DNA of 64,000 bases from Paramyrothecium sp. XJ0827 (lineage: Eukaryota; Ascomycota; Sordariomycetes; Hypocreales; Stachybotryaceae): positions 1,674,001 to 1,738,000 of the forward strand of contig JAJFPB010000001.1 of the NCBI GenBank assembly GCA_020881915.1, given 5' to 3'. Within the stretch, counting starts at the first letter, position 1. The number at the start of each line of letters is the position of its first letter. The notes below the pieces were generated by a model. It worked only from the letters and a program-made list of their open reading frames with translations, ran no database searches and had not been told where the DNA came from. Shown here piece by piece: positions 39,126-50,342 of this stretch. The position numbers and the translations under genes are program-made.

Positions 39126-40077
39126 GATAAATGTATTGTATTAAATGATAACGTTGGATGACCAGGGCCTTTGTTGCCTAATGAAAATCTCACTTCACCT
39201 TCGCACAGTATGGCCATTTGACTTGATAAGCATGAGCGCATTGAAAATTGATATCTCAAATCCAGTAGCTTGTCTTCGTTATGCCAGGCTCGAATTATGG
39301 GCTGACGTTCTCCACCAACTGGTGGGTGGTTGAAGCTGAATTCATCATGATCATTTGACTGTTTGCAAGCCTTTTACAGCCCATGAGGACTGCTTCGTAC
39401 ACCTAGAATCTAAAGAGATTTTGCTCTTGTAGAATGATACTAGGGGTGCTTCAACAAACTGTCTCTAGATCCAGGCACAATGTTGTTGCGTCTTAGGATA
39501 CGAAGCGGCTTGGGATTGAGTTGCCATGCTTGACAGCCAATCCAGACTGGACTTAAGTAAGCCCCAAGCAGTTTTGAATTGTTATACGAGTGTTTATGTG
39601 CTCTTCAGGTGCTCTAAAAATGATAGACGAATCACTATTCCCTCCATACGCGGAGACGGTTGGGTACACATCACTCCTATCTTGACGCACTTTCATATTG
39701 ACAGCAGCTCGCACAAGAAAACACAGAAGGAGCGGTCCTGGTAGAACTAGTTAGAGACCGTGGCTTGTTAGTCTACTTAACTCATATTGGATGTTTTATT
39801 ATTCGACTTCTCGAGGTCCTGGTCCAAATCTCATCCACCCCCGCCCCCCCTGGAGGCGAGCTTGAAGCGGAGCTGGTGGAAAACACCGTGTCCTCATGGG
39901 AGGCACAGCCGTCTTAATCTCAGACTTAATGAATTTCCAGGAAAATTAGGGTTCATTTATGGCTCAGGCCTACTAATACGTGAGAGGTTACCATGAGTAC
40001 GCGCCTCGAGCCATGCAATTCCATTCCATTCTGCATTTCATTTTGTTGTATGTATGAGATCTCGCTGAACGACTGCC
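39126..40077. other. intergenic between convergent genes
   Basis: This stretch of 950 bp lies between the 3' ends of katG and the minus-strand NACHT-ankyrin gene. No coding pattern or repeat was recognised apart from a short CCCCCGCCCCCC-like run near 39840. Confidence 0.4.
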
Positions 40078-43000
40078 TCACTCGTCTTCTAAAAAAGCAA
40101 TATCCTTACGGAGCGTCGAAACATCCCGTCCAAGCTCCTCTCTGAATATAGTGAAAGTCTTTTCGATATTCTCAGAGGTGATTCTTTTCGCCTTACCTCC
40201 TCTCTCGACCAAGAGACAGGCAAGCTGGTATCTTTCTTCCACAATATCTTTTCTGTGGGCTTCTGCAAAGAAAAGTTTGTGCTCTAGCATTTGAAAGATG
40301 GTCAAAGTTGTGTCTAGGGGCGTCTGTCCAAGCGAGTCTGTGGCATTAGGGTCGACGCCGAGATCCAAAAGTTTTTCAGCAACAGCCAGCGGTGCTATAT
40401 GCAGAGGTAGGGCCCAATTCGTGTCCGACCACCCGTTGGAATATTCAGCGAATGAAATTAATTCATCTTTGTAAGAACCATGCTTCAGTAGCAGGAGGCA
40501 GATCTCAATCTGCATTTGTCGTGTCGGGCTCGTACCCTCAAATAGTCCTGTGTGCTTGAATAATGACCCAGGGACAGCGTCTTTATTAGGGTTGTATCCA
40601 TTTTCGAGGAGAATTTTTGCGGTGTTTAGATGCTTGAGTATGTCACCGAGGACATGATATCTGTTGGGGTTATATCCATTCTCGAGGAGGATTTTTATGG
40701 TGGTCAGATCTGTTTCTTCAATCACCACCTTGCCAATGATGCAAATGTTAATAAGTGACTCTTCCGTCTCGTAATCCCAATTTATCGGACCTTTCTTGGC
40801 AAGGTCTGTCCAGAACAGTACCAGGGATGCAAAAGCTGCGAAACCTAAATACGATTTTGGGTATTCTCTCCTCCCAAAGCCCGAAAACAAGCGAAAATCC
40901 TGAATAGAAAACGCCTCAGTGGGAATACTGCTGATGTACTGCTCCCGGCTGGTGCCTGTAGTACGCTCAGCTTGTTGGGCATGGTGAATAAGATATCTGA
41001 AAACTGAATCATCAAAACCGGCTATTCCCTGAGCAATCAAGTATTTCAAGTGAAACACATGTCCATTATCATGTGTTATTTTGGCGAGATCTCCTAACAC
41101 AGTTTCTTTGAATTTTAAGCTGACGACAAACTCAAACACTGTTTGGTGCATCAGCTGTATTTGACCTCGCTTCACTTCGACAAGGCCACCTCCCCATGAG
41201 GAGATTTTCTCCATTGCTATGGAACTGTTTCTTGACATTGCGAGAGATTGGTCTCCCACTGCCGACATTGGCCGATCTCCAATTTCTTGGAGGGTCTTCA
41301 GAGCTTCTGCATGTGTTTGACATTGGGAGACATTGACCGCTCGATAGACATAGAGAGGATCCAAATTTGACTGGAATGGTGACAGACGAATGACTAGCTC
41401 AAGAAGAACATACGTTTCCCATCGTCGGGAGCGAGGTAGGCGCTCAATGATCCGCTGGTAATAAATATCGAGGTCGAGCGGCAACGTGTAGAGAATAGCC
41501 TGTAACTTTTCTAAAGTATCCGTATTCCTGTGTGGATCCATTATCGCGTTTGAAAGATCTCTAACCACTAGATAAACCCATAGAAAGACGCCCGAGGCTC
41601 GATAGATAATATCTGGAACGAGGGTTTGGAGGTAGTGGGTCGGAGCATCGGCTTTCACTATCATGCCCACACAGTAATCCCTGATATCTGCTGATGTAAA
41701 GTCTTGGAGCCTGAAGTTGGGGCAGTCATTGAAAGATTTCGTAAAAATATCCCATGGACGGCTTGAAAAGCATACTTTTACACGAGATATGGAGGCATCG
41801 GGAACCTTGACAAGATCTCGAATAAATCGACAGATTTGGTCTAGATGCCCATAGAATTCGTCTAGAGCATCAAAAAAGAGACAGAGATTGAGTGCATACT
41901 CGCTTTGAGTGAGTAATGCATGCAGAGCCATTTCGAGTTCCTGCATCGTCCATTGTTTTGAGTTGCCGGGAGCAGTTGTCTCTAAGAACGGCCTCAAATA
42001 GTGGCCGAGTTCCCTTCGTTGTTGCAGTATTTGTTGAAGCAAACTTCTTAGAAGGCCCTCGAAAGATTTTTGCATGACTGAGCCACGATGGTGGAAGAAG
42101 AAGCCAGCCAAAGTATAGTCAGGTTTTATTTTCCAATCGTGTAGTGCCGATCGCGTAAATTGATGCTCAAACACAAACTTCATTAGGGTCGATTTCCCAG
42201 AACCAGGCTTGCCATTGATCCAGAAAATCCCTTGGCCTTGAGTCAGCCATTTCATGAACTCTTCATGCTCAAAGATCCACTCGAAAGTGGTCTCGAAACT
42301 CTCGTCGATGAGGGCTCGACGAGAATCAAGGTCTGGGGCATTAAGGGAGGCCACAATGTCTGGTAATGTCAGATGGGGGGTCTATTTTGTCGAGTTCGCA
42401 ACTAGGGCATACCTTCAACCGCCATCAGGTTCCAGTCCGATTTTTCAGATGTGCTCAGCCTCGATCTCCCATTAATTATCTGTAGAGATTTAATCGGCTG
42501 TGCCACCCTTGCCGCATCGTCATCTTGTACAAGGCTGAGCAATTTGAAGCAAATGATCTTCGTGTGATCTTGCCCTCTCGTAAACTTGACCATGTCTGAA
42601 TGGTTGCGTTTAATTGGGAATGTCATGCTAGGGTTATGTCTATCCAGACGACGCGTAGCAGACTGAATCGAAACTAAGATAGCCAGTGGTCCTTGCTTGT
42701 TCCAACCATGACCATCTACAGTGGACTTATACTTCATCAGAAATTACTTCGAAGGCTTGAACACAAGAAACAACTCACGAATACAGTGTGCGATTGAAGT
42801 AATTCGTACGCCCAGAAGATGGTGACTTTTTGGAGGAAAGTTGTGCCGGAGAAGGATTCGTCAAGCCGAGTTAGATAATTCGAATTGCGGGACAGATCCT
42901 GTATTCATGTTTCGTTGGGTTGACCTTCAACCATTGCCAGCAAATGAGCTTGCTCCATGCCCAAATTCGGTACCCCAAACATGATGGCGCCTTTGACTTT

Positions 43001-43746
43001 GGTAACCAGGCCTCGGTCAAGGTTATTCCTTGCATCTGCCATTTGAACTAAGGCATCCTTGAGAATAATACCGCCCAGGCTGTGGGCCAAGAAGAGCAGA
43101 GGTTTCGCTGAAGGAGATGCCCAGCCACCAACTCTTAGGTGTTCGATGAAATCCCGGGCTATGTCGCTGATGAGCTGGAATGAATTACTATCGATGATGC
43201 CCGAGTCATGCCCATAGAGTATCATCCGCACACCTGGTGCCAGTATAGGCGCTTCATCTCTGATCCACATGAAGCTCTTTTGGGGCCCATGAGGCTGCCA
43301 TGAGCCAAATGGATGACTTCCCAAGCCAGACATGGCAACGCAGCTACCAGGACAGTAAGTAAGTCAGAAGAGGAAAACATCAAGGAGACATACTCTGCGG
43401 TATGCTCGGCGGGATCCACATTGTTCAATGGGGTCAAGCCGAGGAAATGCTGGTCAAGAACAAGGCCAATATAAGGGCCCAGATCGGACAGGTCCCAGCC
43501 ATCACCGCGGAACACCTTTTCCAGAGCTGACGGATTTTTTTTGAAGCGAAGTGTGGCCACTTTGGATGGCGGCTTCTTCCAATATTCGAGGCTTGTGGCT
43601 ATGGACCCTACCTCAAAATCGTTTGTTGACAAATCTTTGAGGCATTCGCTAAGAATGGTGCAGACTCCTTCACGAGTCGAGATGTGATGAGGAATGCCTC
43701 TCAAACGATAGACAACTTTTGTCCAGGCCGCTTCGGCAGCATCCAT
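40078..43746 (-). CDS. alpha/beta hydrolase-NACHT-ankyrin STAND protein with an in-frame TGA
   Basis: Four exons: 43394-43746, 42779-43343, 42413-42731 and 40078-42359. Introns of 50, 47 and 53 nt have sound splice sites and all phases agree, giving 1,172 codons. An N-terminal lead of about 118 residues is followed by an alpha/beta hydrolase (GLGSHPFGSW, YGHDS, nucleophile S206 in LAHSLGG). Next come the FWAYE-...-NHSDMVKFTRG linker, NACHT Walker A at 462-470 (GKPGSGKST) and Walker B at 574-580 (FDALDEF). Ankyrin-like repeats end the protein, two of them sharing ILLENGYNPN. Codon 264 is TGA (42905-42907), right after the VEGQPNE motif; the same frame resumes with QDLSRNSNYL. Either the allele is dead, or the stop is bypassed by splicing of an in-phase 75-nt GT-AG segment (42899-42973) that would remove conserved residues. 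The architecture is that of SesB-like fungal NLRs, implicated in self/non-self recognition. Confidence 0.85.
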
Positions 43747-44395
43747 TGCAGCCACAGCCTTTGGCCAGGATTGTGCAAATGATGGAGCTCGTTTCCTTTC
43801 GGTGCGCTGCGCTGGGAGCCTCTTTCTGCACGAGATTGAGGCTGCGCATCACGTGGCGACGGAGGCTGGGCTGCGCAGTCATCATGATTGGCCGTATCCT
43901 TCTCTCTCCGCAGCCTGATGACAATGCCCGACCCTGATCAAGTCCATGTAAAGGTTGTACGGGCCGACTACTGAGATATGAGACTTCCATGACAGAGTAA
44001 TACAAGCTTGTGATCACTTTACAGGACGAATACCGAGGATAGAGGCTGTCGAATCTCCTACAGAAATGCGGCCAAAAGAAGCCAAGCTCTACTTACCTTG
44101 AGGTAGGTTTGTGTCCTATTATAGATGACTTCATAGTAAAGGAGGATGGTATTTGTCCTCCCAGCAGGAGGGGCACTGTTCGGACAGTAAGGTACTTAAA
44201 GTAGTGATTATAGTCGACTGAGAGAATGAGCCCTTTGGTCGTTTCCTCCGCTGATGAGTAGCCTTCCGCCGGAATTAGCAGGCGCGGATTAGGCGAGCCG
44301 TCTCCATCACCCGGTGCGACAGTCCTCACACTCACATTCTGTTCCTCTCCCACAATTTCTGCACGGCACTACCTTACATTACACAAATTTCCGAT
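43747..44395. other. divergent promoter region, 650 bp
   Basis: It separates the minus-strand hydrolase-NACHT gene from the plus-strand F-box-like gene and must contain both promoters. A small hairpin-like inverted repeat (GGAGGA...TCCTCC, about 44139-44161) is the only structure noticed. Confidence 0.4.
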
Positions 44396-45418
44396 ATGTA
44401 TCCGCAAAAGTTTTGCCCCATGGCGCCGCGGGCGAAGCGTTGCACACGGACTCATGACTCGCTCCGTGATCTCCTTTTCAACGGTGAGGCGTCCAAGGAG
44501 CTCGTGCGCCTTCTTGTCCGACCACAACCACCGCATTCTTACGTAGCCGCTTTCAAAACCACAACCTCCGCGTCACGGGAACAATTTGCCAACACGCAAT
44601 CGACCGCAGACCATTCTCTCGCACAGCCGATTCGTCACATTCGCAATGTGTCAAATGGCAGCTCGGCAATCCTTCGGCAGCCACCCATCTTCAAATTACC
44701 TCGAGTGTTACGATGGTATATTTGCTTGTTTTGCGGCTCCATCGTAGATGTGGTTTCCCTCGGTTTGAGCTGTCGACGCTTTTGGACCACTGCCCAATTA
44801 TTTGTCTACAAACGTTACGCCTTGCTCTATGGACAATGGGCAGGTAAAAATATCGTCTGTGTGGGACAGCATTGCGACCCAGGGGACTACCCGCCTAGGC
44901 TGTTTTCTTCTGAAGAAATTGATAAGTTCGCTGGTATGACTGTTGACCGCGATCCATGGGAAACAGAGGACGCGGAATATAAAGTAAACTGGCCGCTTAC
45001 GCTTGGCCTCATGAAGTGTTTCTCGAGGACTGATGCGCCGAAGGCACCGGCGGAGGAGGCATCTTGTCTTCAAACATTGTGCATGGGTCTTGGGGCGGCC
45101 ACGATGTCGTCTCCTGCAGCACTGGCCCTTGTTGGACACACGGTCTATATTCCGACAGACGAGCTCTGGATCCTTCGCAACTTGACGACAAAACAATTTG
45201 TTCGTTCCGATGGTATAGCCCTCAGCCCCGAGTCCATCAATGGTCCTTGGATCGATGGGATCAATTTCGGCGATGTCATCTTGTCGCGCACAATTTGGTC
45301 ATCATGGGTGCCAATTCCAGACGGATACTTGATCAGTCACGCTGGTCGCTGGGCTGGCCATCGGTTCGAGATCACAACACAAGCGAAACATGAAGAGGAG
45401 ACGACGCAAACGGAATAG
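44396..45418 (+). CDS. F-box-like protein, uncharacterised
   Basis: Single-exon frame of 340 aa starting at ATG 44396; a later ATG at codon 9 is also possible. The N-terminal 95 residues are low in recognisable structure. Residues about 98-145 (LPRVLRWYICLFCGSIVDVVSLGLSCRRFW) resemble a divergent F-box, with the usual SLGLSCRRFW helix. The C-terminal part includes a block WILRNLTTKQFVRSDGIAL, then FGDVILSRTIWSS, which I associate with fungal F-box-like proteins of unknown target. If the F-box is real, the protein would recruit substrates to an SCF ubiquitin ligase. No break is seen. The call rests on pattern only. Confidence 0.65.
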   Translation: MYPQKFCPMAPRAKRCTRTHDSLRDLLFNGEASKELVRLLVRPQPPHSYVAAFKTTTSASREQFANTQSTADHSLAQPIRHIRNVSNGSSAILRQPPIFKLPRVLRWYICLFCGSIVDVVSLGLSCRRFWTTAQLFVYKRYALLYGQWAGKNIVCVGQHCDPGDYPPRLFSSEEIDKFAGMTVDRDPWETEDAEYKVNWPLTLGLMKCFSRTDAPKAPAEEASCLQTLCMGLGAATMSSPAALALVGHTVYIPTDELWILRNLTTKQFVRSDGIALSPESINGPWIDGINFGDVILSRTIWSSWVPIPDGYLISHAGRWAGHRFEITTQAKHEEETTQTE

Positions 45419-46035
45419 GAAGACGTGAGCACTCAAGTGGCCAATGAGATCGCCCGGATCTGGGAAACCGAGTTTGGCGCAAATTGGAGAGAAAACCTGA
45501 AATCCCGCGAACAACTCTGATTTGTGGCACAGAAAGGTCCAAGCCTACTGTTTGAACTTTCATGAAATCTTACCAGCGAAATGCGCACTACATTGGCTGC
45601 AACATTGTTCGGGGTAGAAGTGGATAACACATCGGCGAGCCCTCTTGCAACCATTCTTGTACTAGAAGAGTACCCTGACTATTGGAAGTTTTGTCTAAAT
45701 TGCGTTACATGAACTATCCTGAGTTGCAAACATGACTCCTTAGTGCAGGTTCCGATACGGACTGTCTCTGAGTTTCGTACTGTTTTCCTGAGAATTTTTG
45801 TTCCGTTTGTCTGGGGAAATCTCCGTTGGCATGACGAGGAGGCGGCAGAAGGAGTCCATATGTCACGAATTCTGGGAAACTCATACCAGTCTGAGATCCA
45901 ATTCGATATGTTTGTCCAGGAATAAATGCTGGACAGGTTTCTGACTTGAAGGCGCTGATCAAGCGCTCTTTTGTAGCCTAGCATTTTGGACCGTTAAATG
46001 ACCCTTAGCCCCATCACCGAAATGCTGTAGGTACG

Positions 46036-46540
46036 ATGTCAATGATTCATGTCTTCCACGTGTTTCTATCCGCTTGTGTTCACACGACTTTCACTGCCGG
46101 CAACTTTAAGCTTATTAATCCCACCGGCTACGACACCAGTGATTCTTATCTCATCATTGAAGATAAGAGACGGTATAATATGCGGCTTGCTGCTCAGGAT
46201 TCCAAGGACCTGACTACGTAAGAATACTCAAAAGGCCGCGAAGAGTTTGGATGATTTGATTTCGCATTCTGGCTATGTGCTACCTCAATTTGCAATGGTT
46301 CGTATGCTTTACCTCATAATTTCCTCGCTGCAAAGCGATTGTATGCCATGTCTTCAATGTCATGCTGTTCATCGAAGGCGAGAACAGAAACGGAGCTCGT
46401 GTGAACTTAGCCATGGACATCCTGCACATAAAGTGAGGCTTTGTCGTGGCTGTCTTTGACGTACCAAATTGTGATAACTAAACATTTTCCAGCGGCGTCG
46501 ACCTTTTCCAGGCTCTAGTTGCAGAAATCGGTAAACACCA
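46036..46540 (+). pseudogene. possible decayed small secreted-protein gene
   Basis: Coding-like text runs through three frames. It starts at ATG 46036 with a signal-peptide-like segment (MSMIHVFHVFLSACVHTTFTA) and reads on to ...DSKDLTT near 46218. A second frame continues LRKNTQKAAKSLDDLISHSGYVLPQFAM to 46297. A third gives VFNVMLFIEGENRNGARVNLAMDIL (46350-46432), which can be joined through a clean GTGAGG...TTCCAG intron (46433-46491) to GVDLFQALVAEIG. The pieces do not join by plausible splicing, so frameshifts are likely. I do not recognise the family. Confidence 0.3.
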
Positions 46541-48005
46541 CGTTGTACTCTGAGAGATGCAAGAGGCAGCCAGCGTAATGAGCTTCCTCCAGCACCATCG
46601 GTGCAATGAAGTCAGCCAGATGTATGTAGGGATATTTACAAGCTACATGAATGGGTTGGGAGTCTTGCTCATGATACATTAGACCCAGGCAGATACCATG
46701 AGCTTACGGGTACCGCTTGAAGTAGTACTTTCTAGCTAACCTGTGTTCGCACCATGGGATCTTGCATGTCCAAGTTATCGGAACTTCGCAAAAGGGCCGG
46801 CCGGAATCATTGTCAGCGGAGAGGCCCGCGTAAGAAGTATGCGCCAAGCATTCGCTATTGTTTTAGCTGAAGTTTACCCGGGGGGCTCGTTGTAGTCCCT
46901 TTTAAGAATCAGCTGAGCTGACAGCCTTGATCCTTGCAGCACTACCCGTACGAACCGATTGGCTGCTGAGTACGTTTCCTTGATGAGAAAGCCTACTGAC
47001 CTGCATTGTGCTCGATGCGGAAACAAATGGATTGTTTGCATTCCCGATCTCGCCCTCGGAGAAACGAATCAGGTTAGACTAGGCGACGCAGACTGCCATC
47101 GGTAATAGAAATACCCAGTTTCCAATGCAAGCTCATAAAAAGAAGACAAGGGCTGGTCTCTCCCATGTTGATGGAACCGGGCCCATCAACGGCATCAACA
47201 AGTGTGCGTTTCCTTCAGATACCGAGACGGTACGCTGAAGGAAACCAGTGTCACTCGTGTGTTCTCTGCAATGACAAGCCTGACATAAATCATAATAAAG
47301 TGCCAAGAAGTGTAATGCCCTTCGTTGCTGTTTCCCTCAAAAACCGTTAGTGTCGGCCCATCAGGCCCAAGATGGTCACCGTATTACCCATGTAGAGAAC
47401 CCTGGCAAAAAATTCATGACAGTTCGTGAGGAGTGGGTAATTTGTGCAATGTCTCTTGGGCGACACTCCCGGTTCGACACAGTAAGACTGCCGTAAACGG
47501 AAAGACAACAAATATTTCGATGTTGTCCTCGCATCAAGGGTCCAATCTTGTAGACACATGGGTCATAGGTTCCCTGCCAGTGTTTATGCACGTCGCTCCA
47601 TTTATGCGAGCTACAGGGCCCCTTGGAACATGGTCAGCAGCTCAATACTCTGTAGCTTCCACGTATATTGGCGAATGGCATTATGAGGACCAGTACCGGC
47701 GACGTCTTGTTCCGAACTCGCGGGGCCTTCACCATGACTTCACGGTCACGAAACGAGGACCCTGGGCAGGTACCCTAAGTCTAGACCAGTTTTCCCGAAT
47801 GCTCGTTATAAGCTCACTCAGGGATGAGTTAGAAAGGCATTCAGTATAGGATTGAAGCGGTGTGCTGAGACTTGACCTAGTGCTCTCAGAACATCCGGAT
47901 TGAGATGTTCATGGTACGATGCTGTGCTTGGAGACAGGCCCCTGCCATGGGATATCCTCGACAACATATTCTCAGTTCTTTGCCAAGCAGAGAGGGACCC
48001 CAAAG

Positions 48006-48013
48006 TATAAATA
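48006..48013 (+). promoter_or_regulatory. TATA box of the trypsin-like protease gene
   Basis: TATAAATA, about 92 bp upstream of the chosen ATG (48105). An earlier in-frame ATG at 48018 lies only 5 bp after this box and so would precede transcription start; this decides for the later ATG. Confidence 0.6.
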
Positions 48014-48104
48014 GAGGATGAAATATTCTCTTCAATGTCAGGCTCCGACTACCACTCGAACACAGACCAGTCTTTTTACCGGATTCCAGGCAAATTCTCC
48101 AAAT

Positions 48105-49052
48105 ATGGTTCGCATCACCACAGTTGCTGCCGGCTTGTCCGCAATCTGCGGCGCCGTTCATGCTACTCCTGTAGCTAGCAAGGCTACCAAGGGTGACTAC
48201 AGTGGACTCGGACTTGGATACGATCCCGCCCTGAAGGACCTTTTTGGACCTAACTCCATCGTCCCTGAGACTATCGTCCTTACTCAGAAGGCGTCACGTC
48301 TCTCGGGTACCTCGGATGGCAAGCCTCCATCCGCGCCTCCTTTCATCCCTCCTACTGAGCCGACAGCTGATAAGGACAAGCGCTTCATCGTCGGTGTGGA
48401 TGATCGTCGCTACAACGGCGACACGCACTACCCTTGGAGCGCCATCGGCAAGATCGCTCGCTCCGACGGCTCCTGGTGCTCTGCTGCCCTTGTTGGTCCT
48501 CGCCACGTCCTGACGGCACAACACTGCATTCCTGGCGACCATGTGTCCATCACCTTCTATCCTAGCTTTGACATTGCTCCACGCCTAGGATCGTCCCCGG
48601 TTGTGACCAGATTGGTCCCTGGATGGGACTTCCCTAACTCTTGCGCAACCAAGAATGACTGGGCTGTCCTGATCCTGCAGGATCGCATTGGTGACAATCT
48701 CGGTTGGTTTGGCACCCGCTGGCCAGACACTTCCAAGTTCGACCAGGCCATCATGAACCACCAAGGCTATCCACAGGATCTTGACAACGGCAATCGTCCT
48801 TACTTCCAGGGCAACACCACGGTGCGTTCCGACTGGTCGCTGGAATGCGACGCTAGTGGCCCTATCATCACCGACAATGATGTTTGGGGTGGCCAATCTG
48901 GCGGTCCTCTCTGGACTGGTTACGAGGACGGCCCGTACATCTGGGGTACTCTCGCCCTCTCCGTGACCAGCTCCGAGGTTACCTTCTCCGTCTGGGGTTC
49001 GGGCGACCTGCTGGTCAACGCTGTCATCGATGCTCGTGCTACCTACCAGTAA
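48105..49052 (+). CDS. secreted trypsin-like (S1/V8-like) serine endopeptidase
   Basis: Intronless gene of 315 aa. The start at 48105 gives a signal peptide (MVRITTVAAGLSAICGAVHA) and is supported by the TATA box position. A propeptide of about 95 residues, Pro-rich near its end (PPSAPPFIPPTEP), leads to DKDKRFIVGVDDR, a likely processing region. The catalytic triad is H140 (LTAQHC), D185 (NDWAVL) and S265 (GGQSGGPLW). The TAQHC and NDWAVL contexts fit the S1B glutamyl-endopeptidase-like group found in fungi and bacteria better than classic fungal trypsin. It is expected to be secreted and activated by propeptide removal. Neighbouring regions on both sides contain only relics. It appears intact. 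Confidence 0.88.
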   Translation: MVRITTVAAGLSAICGAVHATPVASKATKGDYSGLGLGYDPALKDLFGPNSIVPETIVLTQKASRLSGTSDGKPPSAPPFIPPTEPTADKDKRFIVGVDDRRYNGDTHYPWSAIGKIARSDGSWCSAALVGPRHVLTAQHCIPGDHVSITFYPSFDIAPRLGSSPVVTRLVPGWDFPNSCATKNDWAVLILQDRIGDNLGWFGTRWPDTSKFDQAIMNHQGYPQDLDNGNRPYFQGNTTVRSDWSLECDASGPIITDNDVWGGQSGGPLWTGYEDGPYIWGTLALSVTSSEVTFSVWGSGDLLVNAVIDARATYQ

Positions 49053-49303
49053 AATGCGAAACAGAAACTAGCAACCACTAGTCTTCGCGGGACTAGCATG
49101 ATCTGGTGTCTGGAGGCTTCTTGAAGATGCTTGGATACTCGAAGCGATGGGAGGAGCTCGTAACATTGGTATAGGAATTTGAGTTCATAAATACGGCTAT
49201 TTACATCGCAACGCTCGCAGTTATGTGGATAAAGCTAAAGAGAAATTTATTTTCGAAGTTTTATTCTGCAGACCTAGTATTTCTTTAACTTTCTTGGCGC
49301 CAC

Positions 49304-50028
49304 TCATCTTGAAATGTTCTCTTCACATCGCCGTGAAACGTAGTCTGGATCATGATGGCGAAGAGTCTCGCGGCTCTTGGATATTTTGAAGCAGATTTCA
49401 GAGATATAGGGGAACTTAGGACGAAGCCACAACTTTGGGACTTTTCTTGGTGGATTGTACTTGATGGGTGACCGCTGCTCGAATGACGCGTCGCACCCTA
49501 GCATGGCGACCTCTTCCCCAACTGAAACATCGAATCGTCTTGTCCGCCGCTCAATGTACTCAAGTAGGGACTCCCACCAACAGGGAATGGAAAGTGGCGA
49601 GTTGGTTGCCTCATATACTTGCCTCCATGTCCGTTCTGCTTGCTTGTCTGGGTCGTTCCCCAATCCATGGCCTGCAGATCTTTGACTTCCAATACCCACG
49701 TCCCGCGCCAGTTCTCCTCTTCCTGAACGACTTGTTCGAGTCTCCAGGGAAACTCAGCCCCTTGGTGGAACTTCCACTCCCTTTTGGAGGCCTTCGTTGT
49801 TGTTGCCGTTCTTGTATGTGGAAGCTTGTCCTGGCACTTAGCTTTGGAGGCATGTTCATTTTCCTTTTTCCTGCGGCCAGTGGCGCATCTAAAAGTATCA
49901 AGACATCTCCTAATAGTGTTGCTGATTCTTTGTTTCTTTCGAGATAATGGCGACAGAATGGGGTATGTGGCTGCTTGGTAGAGGGTGCTGTTAATTTCGT
50001 GGATGTAAAGTTCTTGCCGTAAGGGAAT
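49304..50028 (-). pseudogene. broken gene of unknown family, one G-run frameshift
   Basis: A long coding-like stretch runs on the minus strand from just after a TGA at 50029-50031. It reads with convincing composition through IPLRQELYIHEINSTLYQAA, then EWKFHQGAEFPWRLEQVVQ and WRGTWVLEVKDLQAMDWG. At the G run (49658-49661) the frame must shift by one base to continue KQAERTWRQVYEATNSPL, CWWESLLEYIERRTRRFDV and GEEVAMLGCDASFEQRS, down to the stop at 49304. No ATG begins the first part, so a start or upstream exon is missing. The two halves overlap without a gap, which argues for one gene split by a single-base loss. I do not recognise the family. It is probably decayed; a consensus error in the G run is the alternative. 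Confidence 0.5.
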
Positions 50029-50342
50029 TCAGGGCCAGAGAGTCGTTTTATATGGAAAGTGAGTCTCACGTCAATCAAGGCATGAATAGACTTCATCGAG
50101 GCACCTTAGACTTTGCGCATTCTGGTGATGCTGTGAGGTTAGTTCGTGAAGTGACATTACATAATCTTAGCAGTTCTATGTGTGCCCTCCGATTCGGTTT
50201 GTGATCAGATCTCGACACCAACCATTTGTTCGTCAACGAGGTACCATCCTCATCAAGGCGAATTCATGGCCTACCAGACATCATAGGGTTGACGGCGGCA
50301 CAGACACCTACCACAGATGCACGTGCAATGGCAACACTCTAG

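Larger units (their letters stand above)
45419..48104. other. 2.7-kb region with a possible gene relic
   Basis: Most of the stretch shows no gene. At 46036-46540 a decayed coding sequence is suspected (separate entry). A plus-strand frame at 47433-47849 has no motif. The last 100 bases hold a TATA box and leader for the protease gene. Confidence 0.35.

Noticed and set aside
47433..47849. 138-codon plus-strand frame upstream of the protease
   Set aside because: No ATG context, motif or splice partner was seen; left out as probable noise.
48018..48104. Earlier in-frame ATG of the protease
   Set aside because: It lies five bases after the TATA box and the extra 29 residues hide the signal peptide.
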